Positions 16,040-23,551 of a stretch of 29,520 bases of DNA are shown one piece after another. The number at the start of each line of letters is the position of its first letter. The stretch's first letter is position 1. The stretch lies in contig JAZQOZ010000037.1 of NCBI GenBank assembly GCA_045628085.1, positions 1-29,520 on the forward strand. The letters are read 5' to 3'. The stretch is from Firm-04 sp045628085. Its GTDB lineage: Bacteria; Bacillota; Clostridia; Oscillospirales; Ruminococcaceae. A program made the position numbers and the translations under genes. The notes under the pieces are model-generated. The model was not told the DNA's origin, did no database searches, and saw nothing but the letters and a program-made list of their open reading frames with translations.

Positions 16040-17100
16040 TTTACCAGCACCCCCACAACCATTGTCAGCAATGCAGCGGCAATGCCGAGTGCTGCGCAGA
16101 ATGCCGCCAGCCGTCCCTTACTCAAAGGCGGTGTTCCGACAAATTTTCCGGTCTGACCGTTCAGTGCAAATTCATAGATCTTATCGCCGTATTTATAGGT
16201 CATAAACCAGACCGGCAGGAGCATATATTCCCATTTTGTACTCATGACCTTGATATCCGAGCTTGTGACCGATACGGTCGAATAGCCCTGCATGGATTTC
16301 CGCACAAGCTGATCGCTCGCCTGAACCGCTCGTTTCTGGATGCGCGGGAACATCGCCGCCATATTCATATCATACTTTTCGGCAAAGAATCCGCTGAGAT
16401 ACTGCATCGCAAAGGGCTTTACAGCCTGATAATCAAACGGTTCAACCGCTTCCATCAGTGCATCGTCAATATGGCTCGCACCGTCGGCAGGCAGTCCGTG
16501 AATGAAAATATCCGCCTCTCGCGCAAGGGCAAATTCTGTTGTTTCGGTCATGGAATAATTGCCGGAAGTCCATGTGCGGATCTTCTTGCCGAGTGCATTC
16601 ATCCTCGCATTGATATTGACATCCGTTACCCAGAAAGGCACATACAGTCCGACGATCTTCTCCTGCTGACCGGCAGAGAGAAAATCCTTCGGCAAAAATC
16701 TATGTTTCTTGCAGAAATCCTGAAAATGTCCGATCGCCGTTTCCCTGTCAAGCTGGAACGGCAGAACATAGGACGGACGAAATTCGCCGGATACTCTGCC
16801 CTTTAAGATAACAGGATTGTGGCAGTAATAGCAGAATGTTGCGGCAGTATTCGCATCCGCCATGATGGACGCGCCGCAGCTGTCGCAGGTGTATACGGAA
16901 GTCTGCTCCATAAACTCGGAATCGGTCTGTATCTCCTCCTCCGGACGGTTTTGCTGAAGCTGCTCCTGCTGTGCAGCAACTGTTTTCATCTCCTGTTCTG
17001 TGAAGCTGCTGCCGCAATATTCGCAGTCAAATTTCTGTGTCTGTGCTGAAAATTTGATATCTCCGCCGCAGTTCGGACACTTGTAGCCAAGTGATTCCAT
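16036..17100 (-). CDS. TFIIB-type zinc-ribbon membrane protein
   Basis: 354 residues from ATG 17100, with AAAGGAG 6-7 nt upstream. Two zinc ribbons stand at the N-terminus: CPNC/CEYC (residues 9-29) and CDSC/CYYC (about 72-94), the second followed by HNPVIL. A long conserved middle (YVLPFQLDRE, VPFWVTDVN, LLPVWFMTYKY) ends in a TM segment at about 330-352. Proteins of this shape often sit beside TPM-domain proteins in Firmicutes; this pair overlaps by 4 bp. A role in membrane-protein quality control is a guess. It follows the parvulin-like gene after 59 nt. Confidence 0.88.
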   Translation of the reverse strand: MESLGYKCPNCGGDIKFSAQTQKFDCEYCGSSFTEQEMKTVAAQQEQLQQNRPEEEIQTDSEFMEQTSVYTCDSCGASIMADANTAATFCYYCHNPVILKGRVSGEFRPSYVLPFQLDRETAIGHFQDFCKKHRFLPKDFLSAGQQEKIVGLYVPFWVTDVNINARMNALGKKIRTWTSGNYSMTETTEFALAREADIFIHGLPADGASHIDDALMEAVEPFDYQAVKPFAMQYLSGFFAEKYDMNMAAMFPRIQKRAVQASDQLVRKSMQGYSTVSVTSSDIKVMSTKWEYMLLPVWFMTYKYGDKIYEFALNGQTGKFVGTPPLSKGRLAAFCAALGIAAALLTMVVGVLVK

Positions 17101-17159
17101 AAAAAACTCCTTTCGTCATAAACAGCATACTGTCTGTTATATTGTGATAAGATCGCAGC

Positions 17160-18680
17160 TTATGAATTTGCTGTCGTATTTACACTGATATGCGGCTCAA
17201 TGTATTTATAATTCTTCTCCTTCACGGCGACTTCTCTTGCTGTGCAGTCCTCTGAAAACGCAGTCACTTTCTTCTGGTAGATATCATTTTCGACCTGATT
17301 TTCCCAGCCGGTCTTGTCATTCTGCCCCTCAAAGAAAGCGAGCATGACGCCGCCTGTACGGGATGAAACCGTCATATCGCCGTGCTGTCTTTCGCGGTCG
17401 AATGCCCATGCGGAGATCTCATCGCCGTATGCGGTCTGCGCTGCGGAATAGCCGGTCACAAGACCGCCGTTCGCACTGGTTTTTGTATCACCGGAATAGC
17501 TCTGGGCAATGGATGCAAACATTTCGGACGGATCTTCTGCGGCGCGGACATCTTCCTGTATCATCTCTGCCGCTTCTTCTGTTTCCTCAATGCTTGCGTA
17601 ATCCGCTGCTGACAGATAGATCACGCGGATATCAACTGTCCTGGATTCATCCGCAGCCGGCTCACTGCGCAGCAGATAAACCGATGCATAGAGCTGATCT
17701 TCACGCGGCCAGACAAAGGTTTCACCCGGCTTTGCACCGCCGCCGATCCATTCCTGCACACCGTCCGGAAAATCCTTCGCCATATCCGTGATCGTCAGAT
17801 TGGCAGCGATCTGCTCTGCCTCTGCGCGTTCCATTTTCTTTTCCTCTGTCAGATAATGATAGACATAGTCCGAAAACGCCTTTTGATCCTTGCATTTGCC
17901 GAGTTCCTCTGCGTGCTCGATCGCGGCATCATGTTCCGTGTTATCCCCTTCGAGGATGCTCTCCGGACTCCACGGGAAGGAATAAGCCAGCGCACTGACC
18001 ATCAAATAATCATCCTGATGCTCCTGATAAAAGCTGTTGACTTCATCTTCCGAAACACTGATCTGCTCCATTGCCGCTTTCTGATAGCTGTTGGCGAGGA
18101 TGGTCAGGCGCGTTGCCTTTTCCAGATCAGAACGCCGCACGCCCTTCTGATAGCGTTCGAGATCAGCATTTTCCGTCAGCTCCTGCACGGTCGCCTCATC
18201 TTCCTCACTGAGTACGAATCCTTCGTCATACGCCTTTTCGGCATATTGCAGATTCGTCTTGACCGAGCTCATCGCATTATCCAGAAACAGATCATACCAT
18301 GTCACGCCGTTGCTGTATTCCTGCTCCTTGAGTGAAACACCCGTATCAAACACGGACATTTCGCTGTCCTGCTCGGCATAGCGCAGATAGCTGTCCGCAC
18401 ACTGCCGGAAATAGCAGGCAAACATCGCTGCCGTGACCTGATAATGGTCTGTTTCGGCAACAACTTTATTCCGCAGGGCATTGCTGCCGGTATTGCACCA
18501 GAGATATCCGCCGCCGACCAGCAGAACGGCTGCCGCACCGCTGATACCGGCGATCCGGATCGCCCTGTTTTTCTTCTTTGCTTTTTCAGCCTGCTCCCGC
18601 TGTGCTGCTTCTTTTGCACGGCGTTCGGACTGCTTTTTTTCGATCATTTCCTTTTTATTTTTCGGCTGTTTATCCTGCAT
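17160..18680 (-). CDS. Membrane-anchored parvulin-like (PpiC/SurA type) protein
   Basis: 506 residues. A Lys/Glu-rich cytoplasmic arm (1-40) precedes one TM segment (about 42-62, IRIAGISGAAAVLLVGGGYLW), then a long extracellular part: a helical chaperone-like region resembling SurA/PrsA (YLRYAEQ, ISVSEDEVNSFYQEH, about 75-330), and a parvulin-like segment (VIYLSAADY..., DPSEMFASIAQSYSGD, about 345-455). That fits a foldase for secreted proteins. Some expected parvulin active-site residues are not obvious, so isomerase activity is uncertain. GGGAG lies about 13 nt before ATG 18680, rather far. It follows the DHHW gene by 31 nt in an operon of envelope genes. Confidence 0.8.
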   Translation of the reverse strand: MQDKQPKNKKEMIEKKQSERRAKEAAQREQAEKAKKKNRAIRIAGISGAAAVLLVGGGYLWCNTGSNALRNKVVAETDHYQVTAAMFACYFRQCADSYLRYAEQDSEMSVFDTGVSLKEQEYSNGVTWYDLFLDNAMSSVKTNLQYAEKAYDEGFVLSEEDEATVQELTENADLERYQKGVRRSDLEKATRLTILANSYQKAAMEQISVSEDEVNSFYQEHQDDYLMVSALAYSFPWSPESILEGDNTEHDAAIEHAEELGKCKDQKAFSDYVYHYLTEEKKMERAEAEQIAANLTITDMAKDFPDGVQEWIGGGAKPGETFVWPREDQLYASVYLLRSEPAADESRTVDIRVIYLSAADYASIEETEEAAEMIQEDVRAAEDPSEMFASIAQSYSGDTKTSANGGLVTGYSAAQTAYGDEISAWAFDRERQHGDMTVSSRTGGVMLAFFEGQNDKTGWENQVENDIYQKKVTAFSEDCTAREVAVKEKNYKYIEPHISVNTTANS

Positions 18681-18711
18681 AATCTGAATTGTACTCCCTT
18701 TCGCTCACTGC

Positions 18712-19794
18712 TTACGGCTCGGATTCCTGCGGTGCAAGGAACTGCTGAAGCCCGTCCTCTGCCGCAATGGTATCCGTTCCGCATAATATCAATATCTGTG
18801 AATATGAACCGGCTGTCAGTCCGCGCCAGTCAATTTCGCTGCACGCAGGCAGATCGACTGCCGTTATCATCCGGTAATGCTGCATCAGAAACGGGATCAT
18901 GCTGCATCCGCAGCGGTCTGTCAGCAGGAGCAGATCCTTGCTGCTCTGATTTTCCGTTTCAATGCGCAGGACCGGCTCAGTCTCCAATGCAAAAACCTTT
19001 TCAGGTGCATCCGCTGCTTCCGGCAGATCTGTCAGGAAATAACCGGGAAGCACTTCATTCCCCGCTGCACGGAGCGATGTCACCTTCACAGGCTGCGTCT
19101 GCTCTGTGCATTCATACAGATCGACTGTATCCGGCAGAATATCATAATAATGACTGCGGTGTGAAAGCTCACCGTAATACCGGCTGTTAAAATGCGTGAC
19201 CATGAACTGATCGTAGCCGTATGCAGAAAAGCCGAGCTTGCGGATCGCAGAACGGTAGACACAGAATGCACCGTAAGATGTCCAGTGCGGATCTGTCCGG
19301 TAATAAATATAGTGTTCCCGTTCACCGGAAAGCCAGCTTGACGCTTCCAGCCACAGAACAGGCTCCTGAAGCGCATCCGAAAATGTGCGGAGCAGCTGAT
19401 ATTCATTGGTCAGCGGAACGGAATCGGAAAGCATATCGCCGTAGATGCCGGCAGAAGTCGGTACGGCAAGCATATAGACCGATGCGCCCTGCGATGCAGC
19501 ATACTGATTGACCGCATTTGCAGCCTGATAGACGGTATCCGATTCCGGTTCATCAAGATGCGGCAAAAGCCGTTCCCCTGTCACATATACTGAGCCGATG
19601 CGGTCATTTCCGAGCATCAGTGACATTTTGTCATGCACGCGCAAGAGCGGCTGCCAGACCGGATGCTCCGCCGCCTCGGCACTGTTTCCGCTGATCAGCG
19701 CACAGGCGGCAAATACTGCCGTTGCTGTTCCGAGGATCCATGCAGAAAGCGTTGCAGCTGCACCGGTATGCTGACGGCTTTTCTGCTCAGCCAT
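18712..19794 (-). CDS. DHHW-family SGNH-like protein
   Basis: 360 residues with an N-terminal membrane anchor or signal (about 13-35) and an extracytoplasmic domain. The signature is YYRTDPHWTSYGAF (D168-P169-H170-W171), a variant of the TDHHW motif of DHHW/AlgX-like proteins; upstream MLAVPTSAGIYGD resembles the SGNH block I strand with its Ser. Related proteins take part in O-acetylation of surface polysaccharides, usually near an MBOAT acyltransferase, which is absent here. ATG 19794 overlaps the end of the GNAT gene by 8 bp. The exact activity is unknown. Confidence 0.82.
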   Translation of the reverse strand: MAEQKSRQHTGAAATLSAWILGTATAVFAACALISGNSAEAAEHPVWQPLLRVHDKMSLMLGNDRIGSVYVTGERLLPHLDEPESDTVYQAANAVNQYAASQGASVYMLAVPTSAGIYGDMLSDSVPLTNEYQLLRTFSDALQEPVLWLEASSWLSGEREHYIYYRTDPHWTSYGAFCVYRSAIRKLGFSAYGYDQFMVTHFNSRYYGELSHRSHYYDILPDTVDLYECTEQTQPVKVTSLRAAGNEVLPGYFLTDLPEAADAPEKVFALETEPVLRIETENQSSKDLLLLTDRCGCSMIPFLMQHYRMITAVDLPACSEIDWRGLTAGSYSQILILCGTDTIAAEDGLQQFLAPQESEP

Positions 19795-20233
19795 GCCGCA
19801 GACCTTCTACATCCGACAAATCCAGCACTGCCATATCAGGCAGCCATTCGGTCTGACGAAAATGGATCGCCGAAGCAAAGCCCTCAGCCTCAGCCGTATG
19901 CGGAACGCTGCCGGCAAGAAACCATATCCGGCGTTCGACCGCTTCCCCTGCCGCAAGTCCCATCAGCATTTTGCCAAGCCCGTGCCTGCGGTATTCCGAC
20001 AGCAGCACGATATTCGTCACGACTGCACATACCGGCTTTTCACCGACCGTTTCCGCCGCCATACCGAGCAGTCCGACCGGCTTTTTTTCGTCATACAGCA
20101 CGAACAGCGTATCGCCGTTTTGCAGTGCTTTATGATAGTATTCCGCCCCTTCAGGCAGCAATGCCGAAAGCGGTTCTGCCTGCCATTCTGTCAGCTCCAG
20201 TTCCGCCTGCTTCATCTTATGAAAGCGCAGCAT
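19787..20233 (-). CDS. GNAT family N-acetyltransferase
   Basis: 148 residues from ATG 20233 (GGAGG, 7-nt spacing). Motif A of the acetyl-CoA site is VVTNIVLLSEYRRHGLGKML (about 70-90), where R/Q-x-x-G-x-G reads RRHGLG. The neighbourhood points to a small-molecule or protein-side-chain target, which cannot be read. It is the first gene of the five-gene minus-strand run and has its own promoter 35 nt upstream; its stop overlaps the DHHW start. Confidence 0.88.
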   Translation of the reverse strand: MLRFHKMKQAELELTEWQAEPLSALLPEGAEYYHKALQNGDTLFVLYDEKKPVGLLGMAAETVGEKPVCAVVTNIVLLSEYRRHGLGKMLMGLAAGEAVERRIWFLAGSVPHTAEAEGFASAIHFRQTEWLPDMAVLDLSDVEGLRHG

Positions 20234-20267
20234 ATTGATTCCTCCATTGCTTCAGATATTCCCTTTT

Positions 20268-20296
20268 ATCATACCACAAAAACCGGATTTTGTAAA
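20268..20296 (-). promoter_or_regulatory. Promoter of the five-gene minus-strand operon
   Basis: TTTACA (20296-20291) and TATGAT (20273-20268) on the minus strand are 17 nt apart, each one base from consensus. It diverges from the tRNA promoter; the two -35 boxes are 57 nt apart, with two direct repeats between. Confidence 0.82.
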
Positions 20297-20307
20297 GGTT
20301 TGCAGTC

Positions 20308-20345
20308 CTGCTTTTCAAATTTCAGGCTCTGCTTTTCAAATTTCA
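20308..20345. repeat. Two 17-bp direct repeats between divergent promoters
   Basis: CTGCTTTTCAAATTTCA occurs at 20308-20324 and again at 20329-20345, identical, with a 21-bp period (two helical turns). Both lie between the -35 boxes of the operon and tRNA promoters. Each carries the palindromic core CAAATTT. Possible operator or UP element. Confidence 0.8.
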
Positions 20346-20353
20346 AAAAATGC

Positions 20354-20382
20354 TTGACAATTCGGGTGATCTGTGTTATAAT
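20354..20382 (+). promoter_or_regulatory. Promoter of tRNA-Ala
   Basis: Perfect TTGACA (20354-20359) and TATAAT (20377-20382) with a 17-nt spacer, 16 nt before the tRNA. Confidence 0.94.
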
Positions 20383-20398
20383 GTCAAGGTATTCAAAT

Positions 20399-20471
20399 GG
20401 GCTCGTGGCTCAGCTGGGAGAGCGCCGCGTTCGCAACGCGGAGGTCGAGGGTTCGATCCCCTTCGGGTCCA
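20399..20471 (+). tRNA. tRNA-Ala (anticodon CGC)
   Basis: 73 nt fold into a cloverleaf: acceptor GGGCTCG/CGGGTCC with G-T pairs, D stem GCTC/GAGC, anticodon stem CCGCG/CGCGG around the loop TTCGCAA (anticodon CGC, codon GCG), 5-nt variable loop, T arm GAGGG-TTCGATC-CCCTT, discriminator A. The 3' CCA is not encoded (TCA follows), so it must be added by the nucleotidyltransferase. Confidence 0.97.
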
Positions 20472-20479
20472 TCACAGTC

Positions 20480-20516
20480 AAAATGCGTAATCGAAAGGAT
20501 TGCGCATTTTCTTTTT
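20480..20516 (+). terminator. Terminator after tRNA-Ala
   Basis: AAAATGCGTAATC pairs with GATTGCGCATTTT (one T-G pair) around a GAAAG loop, followed by CTTTTT. It begins 9 nt after the tRNA, so most tRNA transcripts should stop before the transporter gene. Confidence 0.88.
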
Positions 20517-20553
20517 GCGCAGGGATATACCGGATACGGAAAGAGGGCATCGT

Positions 20554-21492
20554 ATGAAGAAAGATATCCTGCAAAATATATGGGTGATCGCGCTGCTTGC
20601 ATTTTTTTGCTGTGCATTATGGGGCAGCGCTTTTTCTGCGGTCAAGACCGGATATGCGCTGCTGCATATCGAAAATGATGCGTGGGCAGATCAGCTTGCA
20701 TTCGGCGGTCTGCGGCTTGCTGCCGCCGGCATCATGGCGCTTGCGGCAGGCAGCATCATGCAGAAAAAACTGCTGCTGCCGCATCGCGGCGCGTTCCGGA
20801 AAATCGGTATCATCAGCTTTTATCAGACTATTGCGCAGTATTTCTGCTATTACATCGGTCTGGCGCATACAAGCGGCGTCAAGGCATCGGTTCTGGTCGG
20901 CGCAAATGTTTTTCTGGCGATCTTCATATCCGGCGCACTGTTTCATCTGGAAAAGATCACCGCACGCAAGATCATCGGCTCAGTGATCGGTTTTTCCGGC
21001 ATCATCCTCATCAATCTCAGCGGTCTGCGCTCCGGTCTGCGCTTCAATTTTCTCGGTGACGGCATGATCCTGCTTTGCACGGTCGCAAGCGGTTTTTCTT
21101 CTGCAAGCATGAAAAAGCTCTCTGTAGGCGAAGATCCTGTCATGCTCAGCGGATGGCAGTTTTTCTTCGGCGGCATCGTCCTGACGGTCATCGGTCTGCT
21201 CGGCGGCGGTCACATTCCGCAGTTTACGCCGCGCACATTCCTGCTGATGCTGTATCTCAGCTTTATTTCTGCCGCCGCATATTCTGTATGGGCGATCCTG
21301 CTCAAGCATAATCCGGTTTCGCGCGTTTCGGTTTTCGGATTTCTGAATCCGGTCTGCGGCGTGGCGATCTCTGCTCTGGTACTGCATGAGCGTTCTCAGA
21401 TCAATCTCAGCTTTGTGTTTGCACTGCTGCTGGTCTGTGCCGGTATCGTCACGGTCAATTATCTCCCGAAAAAGAAAGAGGCGGGATCATGA
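20554..21492 (+). CDS. DMT superfamily (EamA-type) transporter
   Basis: 312 residues from ATG 20554, which has AGAGGG upstream; the open frame further upstream starts inside the terminator and is rejected. About ten hydrophobic helices form two EamA repeats: the first ends near FLGDGMILL, the second opens with SGWQFFFGG and ends in FVFALLLVCAGIVTVNYL. Typical start LLAFFCCALWGSAFSAVKTGY. Drug/metabolite transporter; substrate unknown. It overlaps the next gene by ATGA, and may get low-level readthrough from the tRNA promoter, since no separate promoter is evident. Confidence 0.92.
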   Translation: MKKDILQNIWVIALLAFFCCALWGSAFSAVKTGYALLHIENDAWADQLAFGGLRLAAAGIMALAAGSIMQKKLLLPHRGAFRKIGIISFYQTIAQYFCYYIGLAHTSGVKASVLVGANVFLAIFISGALFHLEKITARKIIGSVIGFSGIILINLSGLRSGLRFNFLGDGMILLCTVASGFSSASMKKLSVGEDPVMLSGWQFFFGGIVLTVIGLLGGGHIPQFTPRTFLLMLYLSFISAAAYSVWAILLKHNPVSRVSVFGFLNPVCGVAISALVLHERSQINLSFVFALLLVCAGIVTVNYLPKKKEAGS

Positions 21493-22025
21493 AAATCATA
21501 ATGGAAACAGAAAGACTGCTGCTTCGGGAATTTATGCCGGAAGATTTTGATGCATTGTTTGAGATCCTGTCAGATGCGGAAACGATGCAGCATTATCCGG
21601 CACCGTTTGACGAAGAAAAAACCAGGGAATGGATCAAACGGAATATCGAGAATTATGCACGGTACGGATTTGGATTATGGGCAGTCATTTTGAAGGAAAC
21701 GTATCAACTGATCGGAGACTGCGGTATTACGATTCAAAATATCGACGGAGAACTGCTTCCGGAGATCGGATATCACATTCATAAGAAACACCAGAGAAAC
21801 GGATTTGCCAGGGAAGCGGCAAAAGCCGTAAGAGACTGGGCATTTCTCAATACAGAATATGATGAAATATATTCCTATATGAAATATACGAATGCTGCCT
21901 CTTATGCAGCCGCAGCGGCGGCAGGCATGAAAAAGATCAAGGAATACGCCGATCCCCAAAACACAATATCTTATGCATATTCCATTACAAGAGATGAATG
22001 GGAAACGCAATTCCGTTCGTTATAA
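21489..22025 (+). CDS. GNAT acetyltransferase (RimJ/RimL type)
   Basis: 178 residues. Opens METERLLLREFMPEDFDALF, the classical beginning of this group; the acetyl-CoA loop is HQRNGFAREAAKAV (about 101-114), then the NAASYAAAAAAGMKK block, where an Asn-x-x-S is typical. Its ATG overlaps the stop of the transporter gene (ATGA). A transporter plus a modifying enzyme could detoxify or export a compound together, but that is inference. This intact gene is related to the broken GNAT gene at 5987 only at family level. Confidence 0.9.
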   Translation: MKIIMETERLLLREFMPEDFDALFEILSDAETMQHYPAPFDEEKTREWIKRNIENYARYGFGLWAVILKETYQLIGDCGITIQNIDGELLPEIGYHIHKKHQRNGFAREAAKAVRDWAFLNTEYDEIYSYMKYTNAASYAAAAAAGMKKIKEYADPQNTISYAYSITRDEWETQFRSL

Positions 22026-22046
22026 GCAGTTCACAATTCAGAAATA

Positions 22047-22071
22047 CTATGTTTACAGTTTATTAACATAG
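22047..22071. repeat. Inverted repeat upstream of 22165
   Basis: CTATGTT (22047-22053) and AACATAG (22065-22071) are perfect inverted arms with an 11-nt spacer, 21-45 nt after the GNAT stop. No T run follows. It may be an operator for the next gene or a weak mRNA end. Confidence 0.5.
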
Positions 22072-22086
22072 CGGCATATCCGGAAA

Positions 22087-22095
22087 TGGTATACT
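22087..22095 (+). promoter_or_regulatory. Extended -10 promoter of 22165
   Basis: TGGTATACT is a TG-N-TATACT extended -10 element (5 of 6 positions). A good -35 box is not seen at 17-18 nt, as is usual for extended -10 promoters. It lies 70 nt before the start codon. Confidence 0.55.
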
Positions 22096-22164
22096 ATAAA
22101 CAGACAGGTATGTACCTGCTTGATCATCACGCATACCGGACGCTGTCCGTGAAAGGAGTACCAC

Positions 22165-23121
22165 ATGAAAGCAAGATTTCATCTGCCGAATTTTTCCGCA
22201 TATTATAAATTCAATCTCTGTTTTGCTGAGATGCTGGCACAATGTCCGGAATGTTTCCGGGAAGGCGTAGAGATCGCATCCATTTACGGTGCATTTCCGC
22301 CGTCACTCTGGAACGGCGGCAGAGCCGAAGAAGGCATCGCAAGCCCCAGCTTCATGAAGGGCGTGATCAACGCATTCAATGAAAGAGGCATTCCCCTGCG
22401 CTTTACATTCACAAATCCCATGATCGAAAAGAAGCATCTGCGCGACGATTTCTGCAATATGGTCCTGCAGCTTGCGGACAACGGCATGAACGAGGTCATT
22501 GTCATGTCGCCGATCCTGGAAGAATATATCCGCACGAATTACCCCGGCTACAAGATCACAAGCTCGACCTGCAAACGCCTGAACAATCCGGAGCAGCTTC
22601 TCGGTGAAGTAGAAAAGGATTACCATATCATCGTCATTGACTATGACCTCAATCACGATTTTGAAACGCTCCGCAAGATTCCCGACAAAACGAAATGTGA
22701 ACTGCTTGTCAATGCAAGCTGCACTCCGAACTGCAAACTGCGTTCCGATCATTACAATGCGATCGGTGTGCAGCAGATCGCCTATGCAACACACGTTATG
22801 AAGTATAAAGATGCACCGTTTGATGAGGGAAAGCTGCTGAAGGAGCATCCGGAGATCGCGCGTTACACCAGCTGCCCCTATGCAACACGAACCATTTTTG
22901 ATATCAAGGAACTGAAAAACCATATTTCCCCTGATGAGATCTGGGGTACTTATATCCCGATGGGCTTCGAGCAGTTCAAGCTCGAAGGACGGACAGCAAA
23001 TATGTTCAATCTCATGGAGCATTATCTGTACTACATGGCAAAGCCGGAATATGTTGATCGGCTGCGTTATGATTTCCTGAACTGTCTTGCCGAAAACGGT
23101 GTATTCAAAGTTCTTGAATAA
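22165..23121 (+). CDS. Conserved protein, possibly U32-peptidase-like TIM barrel
   Basis: 318 residues from ATG 22165 (AAAGGAG, 6-nt spacing). No signal peptide or TM segment. The alternation of strands and helices (RFTFTNP, MNEVIVMSPILEEYI, YHIIVIDYDLNHD, CELLVNASC) suggests a (beta/alpha) barrel. Cys cluster: SSTCKR, NASCTPNCKLRSDHY and TSCPYATR, four to five Cys in positions that could hold a metal or Fe-S site, as in the U32/UbiU group, though the sequence is not close enough for me to claim membership. Transcribed alone, from an extended -10 promoter to a strong terminator. Function unknown. Confidence 0.75.
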   Translation: MKARFHLPNFSAYYKFNLCFAEMLAQCPECFREGVEIASIYGAFPPSLWNGGRAEEGIASPSFMKGVINAFNERGIPLRFTFTNPMIEKKHLRDDFCNMVLQLADNGMNEVIVMSPILEEYIRTNYPGYKITSSTCKRLNNPEQLLGEVEKDYHIIVIDYDLNHDFETLRKIPDKTKCELLVNASCTPNCKLRSDHYNAIGVQQIAYATHVMKYKDAPFDEGKLLKEHPEIARYTSCPYATRTIFDIKELKNHISPDEIWGTYIPMGFEQFKLEGRTANMFNLMEHYLYYMAKPEYVDRLRYDFLNCLAENGVFKVLE

Positions 23122-23126
23122 CAAGC

Positions 23127-23162
23127 AAAAGGACATGAGCCATCTGGTTCGTGTCCTTTTTT
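23127..23162 (+). terminator. Terminator after 22165
   Basis: AAAAGGACA...GAGCC pairs with GGTTC...TGTCCTTTT around an ATCT loop, followed by more Ts. Its stem is nearly identical to the terminator at 23460-23491. Confidence 0.88.
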
Positions 23163-23200
23163 CAGCTTCACCGTATCATGTCCTTCCAGCTTGCCGATAT

Positions 23201-23261
23201 AGTCTTATTGCAGCCATATTCTCCTGACAATAGAAGAACGAATGATAGAAAATGGGGGAAG
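23201..23261 (+). repeat. Dispersed repeat family 1, copy B
   Basis: Aligns without gaps to 14913-14973. Here it runs directly into the chain of hairpins at 23254-23409, which copy A lacks. Confidence 0.8.
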
Positions 23262-23409
23262 ATGCCCCATGCTGGGTGTCTTCCCCCAAGCCCCTATCTT
23301 CCCGTGCCGAAAGTCAAAGGGCATTCCGCACTCTACGGAGTGCGGCAAGGGCGCTGCCCTTGACCTGCGAGCTTTTGAAAAAGCTCGACCAAAACTTTTG
23401 TTTTTGGTC
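23254..23409. repeat. Chain of five hairpins in the 430-nt gap
   Basis: No credible gene. In order: GGGGGAAGA/TCTTCCCCC (23254-23262 with 23279-23287); GTCAAAGGGC/GCCCTTGAC (23313-23322 with 23356-23364, one bulge) enclosing CCGCACTC/GAGTGCGG (23326-23333 with 23338-23345); CGAGCTTTT/AAAAGCTCG (23368-23376 with 23379-23387); GACCAAAA/TTTTGGTC (23387-23394 with 23402-23409). Nearly every base from 23313 to 23409 can be paired. It resembles the multi-hairpin extragenic elements I know from Ruminococcus-like genomes, but I cannot name a family. Confidence 0.75.
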
Positions 23410-23459
23410 GCCGGCTGCTCTCTGAAAACTTTTTGATATTCTATAGTTTTTCGACATAC

Positions 23460-23491
23460 AAAAGGACATGAACCTTTCGGCTCATGTCCTT
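23460..23491 (-). terminator. Terminator of the xylanase gene
   Basis: On the minus strand AAGGACATGAGCC pairs with GGTTCATGTCCTT around GAAA, then TTTTGT. It lies about 60 nt past the xylanase stop. The stem is nearly the same as that of the terminator at 23127, pointing the other way. Confidence 0.85.
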
Positions 23492-23551
23492 CTGCTTTAT
23501 GAAATTGACTTTGTTACTTTCATCCGTTGATTTCACATTGCTGCAAATCAA

